A stretch of DNA of 10,671 bases, taken from the NCBI GenBank assembly GCA_016200025.1, contig JACQFO010000020.1, forward strand, positions 1 through 10,671, read 5' to 3'. Made by a program: the position numbers and the translations under genes. Numbering within the stretch: position 1 is the first letter of the stretch; each line of letters begins with the position of its first letter. Below, one piece after another: positions 5,945 to 10,671 of this stretch. Under the pieces are notes generated by a model. It was not told the DNA's origin. It was given only the letters and a program-made list of their open reading frames with translations, and ran no database searches. Source of the stretch: Nitrososphaerota archaeon (GTDB taxonomy: Archaea; Thermoproteota; Nitrososphaeria; Nitrososphaerales; Gagatemarchaeaceae).

Positions 5945-8671
5945 ATGAGACGAAAATATTTGCGCTCTTCAACTATTGAAGAGACAGCTACAGGTGCAGC
6001 CTTAGCATCTATTGGCTTTCTGCTCATCTTCTCAGCGGTGCCGCTGCCTGTTCAGGCAGTTACGTCGTCGGGCGCCTTCTTCACAGCTACAGTCGTCGCT
6101 CCGACCTCGAACCCGCTGAGACGCCAATGGGCAGCAATAGTCACAAACAATCTAAAGCAACTAAACATTGACGCTCGTCTAATCTACGTCAGCTTTGGTG
6201 TAATGTCCGGGCTTACGTTTGGTTGTTCCGCTGACAACTGCGGCAAAACCTACGACCAGGGTGGATTCGACATCCACTTTGTCGGCTACGGAGGCGGAAC
6301 GCCGCTTCCAGACTTTGGAACTCAGAACCAGGTCACCTACCGCAGTCTAACGCCAGCTGATTACGCACCGACGGGCGGCAATTACTACTTCTACCACAAC
6401 GACACATTCAACCAGCTCGCAGTCGACTACAACAACGAATTCAACGCGACCGCGAGGATTCCAATCGCCCAGCAGATGGTCAGGATCGTGGCCCAGGACA
6501 AGCCAGACATGCCCATCTTCTACGGCGTGGACATCTACGGGATCAAGAACTATCTCAACCCGTGGGGCAGCAACCAGGCAGAAGGAGCTACCACCGCAAA
6601 CCGCGACTTCGCTCACTGGAGCGTCAGCTCGGGTACTGAGATCAACATCGCAGAGACAGGAGACATAAACTCCGTCAACCAATGGGTAAACCCGGCAGCC
6701 AACACCTACTACGACGCGTATCTGTACAACCCGACAGCCGCGTCACTAGAGGAAGTTGATGCCAGAACCCTTGGATACTTCAACGCACTAGCCACCTCCA
6801 TTACTTCATCTTCTGACCACCTCACCTGGGACGTCGGCTTCAGGGCCCACACCTTCCAGGACGGCGTGACCGTCACTTCCGACGCGTACCTATTCGCAGT
6901 CATGGGAAGCCTCGTGACCCAGGTAGGCTACGTCGGTAGCGGTACATTGCAGGGCCTCCTTGGAGACTTCGGGCGGGCCGGCGCATGCAACTGCAGCCAG
7001 GTCCAATTCACCTACCTCAACGGCACATCTGACTACGTGGTCGACGGCGCCTACTCTCACGTGAACCCACCGGGCGGCTTCACAGCCACATCGGTCTGGA
7101 CTGCGGTCGACGAAACGCACTTCAGGTTCACCCTGAGCCAACCATACCTGTTCACCGACCCCATCCTTACAGGCATTGCCGCAGCCCCGATGCACGTCTT
7201 CGAGGAGCTGCCGTTTGCCACCTGGGCGAACAGCTGCTATGCGACCCTACACACCACCCCATGCCCATACGTGTACAACCTACCCGGTCAAGCTAACCAT
7301 GGCGGCAACGGCACCGCGACAGCCTACGGGCCAGTCGGGGACGGGCCGTACTTCTACCATGGCTACGACGTGGTGACCGAGACAGGTACGCTGGTGAAGT
7401 GGCCGGGCTACTGGAACGCGTCAGGATTGGAAGGAATGGGCCTGTTCAACGCCCAGACAATCCACGTGGTCCACATCCTGAACAAGGATAACGCCCTCGC
7501 AGCCTTCGCCAACGGGCAGGTCAACTTCTTGGACGCCAACTACCAGATCAACCCATCCGACTTCTCAGTCCTCACTGGCAACGGTGGCACCGGCACCCAG
7601 CGGGCGAGCCCAGGCGCAGGATTCCAGATGATGGCCGTCCAGAACACGCACCCAATCTTGGGAACTGGAACTGGAACCCCGCTAGGCCAGGCAACGCCTT
7701 CTAGGGCAGCAGAAGCGGCCAGATACGTCAGGGCGGCTCTGAGCCACGCCATCCCAAGGCAGTACATCATCGACAACCTACTCCAGGGAGTGGGCACAAT
7801 CGGAATCACAGAGTTCTGCTCGTGCTTCGGATTTGCCTATGCGTCGGACGTAACGCCTGACTCCTTCGACCTCACTCTGGCTTCGCAGCTACTTGCGCAG
7901 GCCGGATACACGACGTCAGGAGGAGGCGTGACCCCGATCACCCCACCCGAGATTTCATGCACAGCCCCAGCTGGACAGCCAGGAGGGGCAGTCTCAATCC
8001 CATCATTCCTATCAGGTAACACACTCGCGCTGACTGGAACCTTCGCAGTCGTCCCGGCAACAGGTGCAGGGACGGGAGGTTTCTACGCGACACTACAAGA
8101 AAGCACGGACGGAGGGACTACCTGGGAGCCGGTCGCCATGACCCTGACTTCGACTGGAGGTTACTACACCTTCGGTTACACGCCGGGCGTCACGGGCGAT
8201 GTCTGGTACCGGGTCTTCTTCACGGGCGTGAGCTACAATGCGCTTCAGGCGCTTGCTCCATCCTCTCCATCATTCCCTGAGGGCTACACGTGGCCCCAGT
8301 CCAACAGTACTTCCGCCGGCACGTCCAAGAACGGACTGCCGCAACTCAACAGCACAGACGTCCAGTATAGCCAAACCACACACCTGACGGTCGGCTCCCT
8401 TGCACAGGTCATCCAGGATGCCCTTGCGAGCCTGTCCGCGTCAGACACAGTCGCGATTCATTCTGCAGTCTGCAGCCTCGCGACATCCACCAACCTTGCC
8501 ATTTCAGAACTGACGAGCTCGGTCAACACAAGACTTGACGCGCTGGCGGCCAAGTCTGACACGCTCAACACCAACCTCAACACCCTCTCATACATCGCAT
8601 ACGCTGCATTAGCTGTAGCAATAATTCTGGGCCTCGTAGCCATAGCGCTTTCCCGAAAGAAAGCGAGCTAG
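5945..8671 (+). CDS. Solute-binding protein, SBP_bac_5 type, apparently circularly permuted, membrane-anchored
   Basis: Extracellular ligand receptor of the importer encoded just upstream; 908 aa, much longer than the usual 500-600. Order seen: signal peptide 1-38 (RRKYLR n-region, likely cleavage after VQA38). Residues about 43-226 match the C-terminal lobe of SBP_bac_5 (SNPLRRQWAAIV, GGFDIHFVGYGG, NATARIPIAQQ, AQDKPDMPIFYGV). Residues about 228-655 match the N-terminal and middle parts (HTFQDGVTVTSDAYLF, YGPVGDGPYF, YWNASGL, YVRAALSHAIPRQYIID, ASQLLAQAGY). An Ig/FN3-like beta domain follows (about 668-762, STDGGTTWEPV), then a Ser/Thr/Asn-rich linker, a helical probable coiled-coil stalk (about 815-880), a membrane helix (882-902) and tail SRKKAS. 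Lobe order is therefore reversed. There are seven N-glycosylation sequons (N152, N167, N359, N455, N491, N787, N802) and Cys pairs 94/99, 348/350, 431/440, 625/627. ATG 5945 keeps the basic n-region; TTG 5960 is the alternative. Ligand is inferred as peptide. Confidence 0.88.
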   Translation: MRRKYLRSSTIEETATGAALASIGFLLIFSAVPLPVQAVTSSGAFFTATVVAPTSNPLRRQWAAIVTNNLKQLNIDARLIYVSFGVMSGLTFGCSADNCGKTYDQGGFDIHFVGYGGGTPLPDFGTQNQVTYRSLTPADYAPTGGNYYFYHNDTFNQLAVDYNNEFNATARIPIAQQMVRIVAQDKPDMPIFYGVDIYGIKNYLNPWGSNQAEGATTANRDFAHWSVSSGTEINIAETGDINSVNQWVNPAANTYYDAYLYNPTAASLEEVDARTLGYFNALATSITSSSDHLTWDVGFRAHTFQDGVTVTSDAYLFAVMGSLVTQVGYVGSGTLQGLLGDFGRAGACNCSQVQFTYLNGTSDYVVDGAYSHVNPPGGFTATSVWTAVDETHFRFTLSQPYLFTDPILTGIAAAPMHVFEELPFATWANSCYATLHTTPCPYVYNLPGQANHGGNGTATAYGPVGDGPYFYHGYDVVTETGTLVKWPGYWNASGLEGMGLFNAQTIHVVHILNKDNALAAFANGQVNFLDANYQINPSDFSVLTGNGGTGTQRASPGAGFQMMAVQNTHPILGTGTGTPLGQATPSRAAEAARYVRAALSHAIPRQYIIDNLLQGVGTIGITEFCSCFGFAYASDVTPDSFDLTLASQLLAQAGYTTSGGGVTPITPPEISCTAPAGQPGGAVSIPSFLSGNTLALTGTFAVVPATGAGTGGFYATLQESTDGGTTWEPVAMTLTSTGGYYTFGYTPGVTGDVWYRVFFTGVSYNALQALAPSSPSFPEGYTWPQSNSTSAGTSKNGLPQLNSTDVQYSQTTHLTVGSLAQVIQDALASLSASDTVAIHSAVCSLATSTNLAISELTSSVNTRLDALAAKSDTLNTNLNTLSYIAYAALAVAIILGLVAIALSRKKAS

Positions 8672-8690
8672 AGGCCCCCCCAACTTTTTC
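8672..8690 (+). terminator. T-rich terminator after the binding protein
   Basis: Immediately after the TAG stop a run of C is followed by AACTTTTTC. A short T run without a hairpin is typical of archaeal termination. It occupies nearly all of the 20-base gap before the stop codon of the convergent gene at 8692. Confidence 0.4.
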
Positions 8691-8691
8691 G

Positions 8692-9057
8692 TTAGTACAG
8701 AACTACGCTCAGTGCTCCGGCCTCTACGAAGAGGAGTACTCCTGTGGTCGTGTAAGTGGCAGCGGTCATCACCACTTTCCTGGGGTCAGGAGCGTCGCCG
8801 GTCGTTGTCGGGGTCCGCATCCCGAAGAGGATCCTCAGTTGTTTTCCCATCTGCCTGGCCGAACCGGTCGTGCTCATTTCGAGGGCGGCGCCCGTGAGCA
8901 TCAGTATGACCGCCTCCAGCAGCATGACTAGCCCGTAGTAGGGAACAATATCGCCCCCGAAGACGAGGACTAGGACGAGCGCGATCCCGCCGGCGAGCGC
9001 GTTGAATACGATGAGTTCCAGGACAGATGCGGTGACGATCCTCGCCGCCCAGTGCAT
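8692..9057 (-). CDS. Small three-helix membrane protein, unrecognised
   Basis: A 121-residue protein from ATG 9057. Hydrophobic helices are at about 10-34, 38-60 and 94-118. Between the second and third is a cytoplasmic-looking basic segment (RQMGKQLRILFGMR, about 68-81) followed by a Thr/Pro/Asp linker. There is no signal peptide cleavage motif, no Cys and no catalytic signature. I do not recognise a family. The start is supported by a TATA-like element 24-31 bases upstream, giving a leaderless message. It converges on the binding protein gene (20-base gap) and diverges from the exported protein at 9115, with which it appears to share a promoter element, so the two may be co-expressed. Confidence 0.6.
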   Translation of the reverse strand: MHWAARIVTASVLELIVFNALAGGIALVLVLVFGGDIVPYYGLVMLLEAVILMLTGAALEMSTTGSARQMGKQLRILFGMRTPTTTGDAPDPRKVVMTAATYTTTGVLLFVEAGALSVVLY

Positions 9058-9080
9058 TTGGCCACAAACTCATTCAACGC

Positions 9081-9088
9081 TTAAAAAA
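9081..9088. promoter_or_regulatory. Shared TATA-like element of a divergent gene pair
   Basis: TTAAAAAA (TTTTTTAA on the other strand) is the only A/T-rich element in the 57-base gap. It lies 24-31 bases before ATG 9057 on the minus strand and 27-34 bases before TTG 9115 on the plus strand. Both distances suit a leaderless transcript, so one box may serve both genes. Confidence 0.5.
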
Positions 9089-9114
9089 CATTCACAGGCC
9101 TGACACTTCAATTC

Positions 9115-10032
9115 TTGATCAGTAGAAGAAAGAAGCAGCCAAGGACCCGCATGGTCTCTTTCGTTGCCACTTTGTCCATCCTGACTGCCCTCCTCGCCGG
9201 TACCTACGCCTACATCTACCTGAACTCCGTCCCAGTGAGGCACCTCCCCTCCGAGGTCCCTGCCTACGAACCTATCTGGGGCAAATACGTACCGCAGTCG
9301 ACGATCCAGGTAGGCTTCCTCAACTACACCCACCTTCGCCAGGCAAACTCGTCACTCCCCTTCGCTGCGACAATACTTCGCCTCTCTGCGCCCTCGGTGG
9401 TCCTCACATCTGCCGATGCGGTGTACTTCGAGACCATGGTCTTCGAGATCCCCAACTCGACACTCGATATAGCATTCCTCACCCAGGCCAAGTTCGCGGC
9501 CGTCTCCGAAGAGTTCGAAGGAGTCAGCGGCTTCGGCATCAAGTTCGGCAACGACACCCTCTACGCAGTACAGGACGTTGCATCTGGCAAGCCTGTTCTT
9601 GGCTGGCTCGGTCTCATTCCAGAGGACAGGGCGGTCGCCTTCGTCGCGGGGCTCAACGATGCGAAGGCTATCCTGATAACCGCGCTGGATGTCCCGAACC
9701 ACGCGTCCTCGTCCATGGCCGACCTTTTGGATGTTCGACAGATGCTCTGGGTTACAGGCGGCGCCTACCACGTCAGCATCGGGATCCAGAACTTCACTGG
9801 CGAGATCAGCCAGTCCCATAAAGTCCTCACCACAGTCGACGTTTCTGGCCAAAGGGTCAACGTGACGCGGGTCGTGCAATTCCCGGACGCCGCCACAGCC
9901 TACGCCCAATATGGTGCAGTAAGAGAGGGGTACAAGTCCGCGACCAACGTGGTCGTCTACGACGCCTTCGTCAGGGCCTCACAGTTGGACGCTCTCTCAA
10001 AGCTGGGCGGCGACTACCGCCTGGTCCTCTAA
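9115..10032 (+). CDS. Exported membrane-anchored protein, unrecognised
   Basis: A 305-residue protein. The N-terminus is strongly basic (SRRKKQPRTR), followed by one hydrophobic helix (about 14-36) with no obvious cleavage site, so it is probably an N-terminally anchored protein with the rest outside. The ectodomain is a mixed alpha/beta sequence with six N-glycosylation sequons (N70, N78, N114, N146, N226, N249) and no Cys. I see no catalytic motif and do not recognise a family. Two stretches, about 60-135 and 235-305, both run from beta-rich strands into a helical segment with F/Y-A pairs, which may hint at an internal duplication; this is weak. The TTG 9115 start is preferred to ATG 9151 because a TATA-like box lies 27-34 bases upstream and the start keeps the basic anchor signal. 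It is divergent from the small membrane protein at 9057. Confidence 0.65.
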   Translation: MISRRKKQPRTRMVSFVATLSILTALLAGTYAYIYLNSVPVRHLPSEVPAYEPIWGKYVPQSTIQVGFLNYTHLRQANSSLPFAATILRLSAPSVVLTSADAVYFETMVFEIPNSTLDIAFLTQAKFAAVSEEFEGVSGFGIKFGNDTLYAVQDVASGKPVLGWLGLIPEDRAVAFVAGLNDAKAILITALDVPNHASSSMADLLDVRQMLWVTGGAYHVSIGIQNFTGEISQSHKVLTTVDVSGQRVNVTRVVQFPDAATAYAQYGAVREGYKSATNVVVYDAFVRASQLDALSKLGGDYRLVL

Positions 10033-10038
10033 CCGACG

Positions 10039-10052
10039 CGGACCGGCGTCCG
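10039..10052 (+). terminator. Small GC hairpin after the exported protein gene
   Basis: CGGAC-CGGC-GTCCG can form a five-pair stem with a four-base loop, six bases after the stop at 10032. No T run follows, and archaeal terminators rarely depend on hairpins, so this is only a possible 3' end structure. The rest of the 10033-10177 gap shows nothing else except the TATA-like box at 10142. Confidence 0.2.
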
Positions 10053-10141
10053 TCCGGGTGGAAGGCTTAGCCCCCACGCCAGGCAGGGATCGTATGAGAG
10101 GGGCCCGAACGCTTCATCTGATGGCGGGCGTGGTAATAATC

Positions 10142-10149
10142 TTAATATA
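10142..10149 (+). promoter_or_regulatory. TATA-like box of the winged-helix regulator gene
   Basis: TTAATATA, within an A/T-rich patch (TAATAATCTTAATATATCC) in an otherwise GC-rich gap, lies 29-36 bases before ATG 10178. It supports that ATG over upstream in-frame starts, because the frame upstream of 10178 runs through the promoter itself. Confidence 0.55.
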
Positions 10150-10177
10150 TCCAAAAGCCTCCTTTGGGGCCGTTCGA

Positions 10178-10450
10178 ATGTCGGTACGTGGGTTCAGTGG
10201 GCTGCCGAAGTTCGTGACGAGCAGTGAGGTAAGGAGAAAGCTACTGGGTCACCTCGCCAAAGAAGCGATGACACCGACTGAGCTAGCGTCGATTGAGAAC
10301 AAGCACATCAGCCACGTGAGTAGGGCGCTGGCTGAATTGAAGGCGCAGGGTCTCGTGGAGCCGGTCTTCGCCCAGTCGAGAGAGAAGTACTACAGGGCTA
10401 CTCATCATGGGATCAGCCTCTATGCGACGATGCTGAATACGCCAAAGTAA
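10178..10450 (+). CDS. Winged helix-turn-helix transcriptional regulator (90 aa)
   Basis: A small DNA-binding protein of the ArsR/MarR-like winged-helix type common in archaea. Seen: helix 1 (about 15-29, SSEVRRKLLGHLAKEA), the TPTELAS helix (32-38), a probable recognition helix in KHISHVSRALAELKAQGLV (42-60), and a beta wing (about 61-75, with REKYYRAT). No metal-binding Cys/His cluster or ligand domain is present, and the size is close to a bare DNA-binding domain. The frame is open from ATG 10058, but I chose ATG 10178: the extra 40 residues span the TATA-like box and do not belong to the fold. It probably acts as a dimer. Targets are unknown; it has its own promoter and is separated from the transporter by two unrelated genes, so regulation of the importer is only a possibility. 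Confidence 0.8.
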   Translation: MSVRGFSGLPKFVTSSEVRRKLLGHLAKEAMTPTELASIENKHISHVSRALAELKAQGLVEPVFAQSREKYYRATHHGISLYATMLNTPK

Positions 10451-10495
10451 GTTTCACCGACGTCTCCTCAGGAGTCCAGTCCCAGGGGCGCGTCC

Positions 10496-10503
10496 TTTTG
10501 TTT
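10496..10503 (+). promoter_or_regulatory. T-rich element: possible promoter or terminator
   Basis: TTTTGTTT lies about 50 bases after the regulator stop and 22-29 bases before GTG 10525. It could be a weak TATA-like box for the partial gene at the right edge, or a T-rich terminator of the regulator gene. The sequence does not separate the two. Confidence 0.25.
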
Positions 10504-10524
10504 CGGGTCTAGATTGCGTGCGCC

Positions 10525-10671
10525 GTGGGTCTCGGCGAAGGCGTCCCTTGGGAGAGGCTCCAGGGATACATCGATGGTTCCTTCTCGCTGCCCCGGCTTG
10601 CGGTGGCAGAGTCGCAGGTCGCCGATGGCATAGGGCGCGGCGTCTCCGTCTTCGACATGAGGGTCGTAAGG
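10525..10671 (+). CDS. Partial gene at right edge (N-terminal 49 residues), unrecognised
   Basis: From GTG 10525 the frame is open to the end of the window; the previous in-frame stop is TAG at 10510. The 49 residues (GLGEGVPWERLQGYIDGS, then SLPRLAVAESQVADG, ending VSVFDMRVV) have a balanced soluble-protein composition, with strongly GC-biased third codon positions and AGG for Arg like the neighbours. I do not recognise the family from this fragment. The opposite strand is also open here (stop at 10468-10470) in exactly the same codon register, but its Asp/His/Arg/Pro-rich product looks like an antisense shadow. The start could also be the ATT at 10513. The gene is cut by the window edge. 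Confidence 0.4.
   Translation, partial: MGLGEGVPWERLQGYIDGSFSLPRLAVAESQVADGIGRGVSVFDMRVVR

Noticed and set aside
6050..6650. Idea that the binding protein frame is two separate solute-binding proteins fused by chance
   Set aside because: Each of the expected segments of one SBP_bac_5 protein is present only once, in rotated order, with one signal peptide and one anchor. That fits permutation better than fusion of two full receptors; an assembly join still needs to be checked.
9352..9909. Minus-strand frame of 185 codons inside the exported protein gene
   Set aside because: Asp/Val/Glu-rich antisense shadow. The plus-strand protein has a proper export anchor, sequons and a promoter.
10058..10177. 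N-terminal extension of the winged-helix regulator from ATG 10058
   Set aside because: The extension would be encoded by the stretch holding the TATA-like box and adds a hydrophobic segment foreign to the fold. ATG 10178 fits the promoter and the domain.
10468..10671. Minus-strand open frame at the right edge
   Set aside because: It is in exact codon register with the plus frame, and its product is rich in Asp, Arg, Pro and His. The plus frame looks more protein-like. Not fully excluded.
1..10671. CRISPR array, tRNA, rRNA, insertion sequence or defence system
   Set aside because: I saw no regularly spaced repeats, no cloverleaf-like sequence, no transposase or terminal inverted repeats, and no nuclease or toxin-like genes.

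Overview
This window reads as a stretch of archaeal chromosome. The reasons are: (i) almost every gene or operon has an A/T-rich TATA-like box about 25-33 bases before its start codon, with little or no Shine-Dalgarno sequence, so leaderless transcripts are implied; (ii) the signal peptidase carries the archaeal/eukaryotic Ser-His-Asp pattern instead of the bacterial Ser-Lys dyad; (iii) the secreted solute-binding protein is held by a C-terminal membrane helix with an R-K-K tail and is rich in N-x-S/T sequons; (iv) Arg is often AGG and TTG starts are very common. The DNA is GC-rich. A Nitrososphaeria/Thaumarchaeota-like or related lineage would fit, but the sequence alone does not fix the taxon.

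Layout. At 1-300 a perfectly duplicated TATA element precedes a small orphan reading frame. At 365-904 (-) lies an archaeal type I signal peptidase. It is divergent from a small two-helix membrane protein (985-1293), which converges on a membrane-anchored beta-rich surface protein (1326-1910, -). At 2007-5902 there is a compact four-gene Opp/Dpp-family ABC importer operon: two permeases and two ATPases with 4-Cys C-terminal domains. Junctions are a 4-base overlap, a 6-base gap and zero spacing. A large solute-binding protein (5945-8671) follows under its own promoter. At 8692-9057 (-) and 9115-10032 (+) two unrecognised membrane proteins diverge from a 57-base gap with one shared TATA-like element. 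At 10178-10450 there is a small winged-helix regulator, and a probable further gene runs off the right edge.

How the parts work together: the binding protein captures a ligand outside the cell, most likely peptides (archaeal members of this family can also take oligosaccharides), and delivers it to the DppB/DppC channel driven by the DppD/DppF ATPases. The signal peptidase could process the binding protein's export signal. The surrounding exported, sequon-rich membrane proteins suggest a cell-envelope neighbourhood, but nothing in the sequence ties them functionally to the importer.

The most interesting item is the binding protein. By motif order it looks circularly permuted: the segment that normally forms the C-terminal part of an SBP_bac_5 protein sits directly after the signal peptide. 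The place it should occupy is filled by an Ig/FN3-like beta domain, a helical stalk and a membrane anchor. I found no CRISPR array, tRNA, rRNA, insertion sequence or recognisable defence system.
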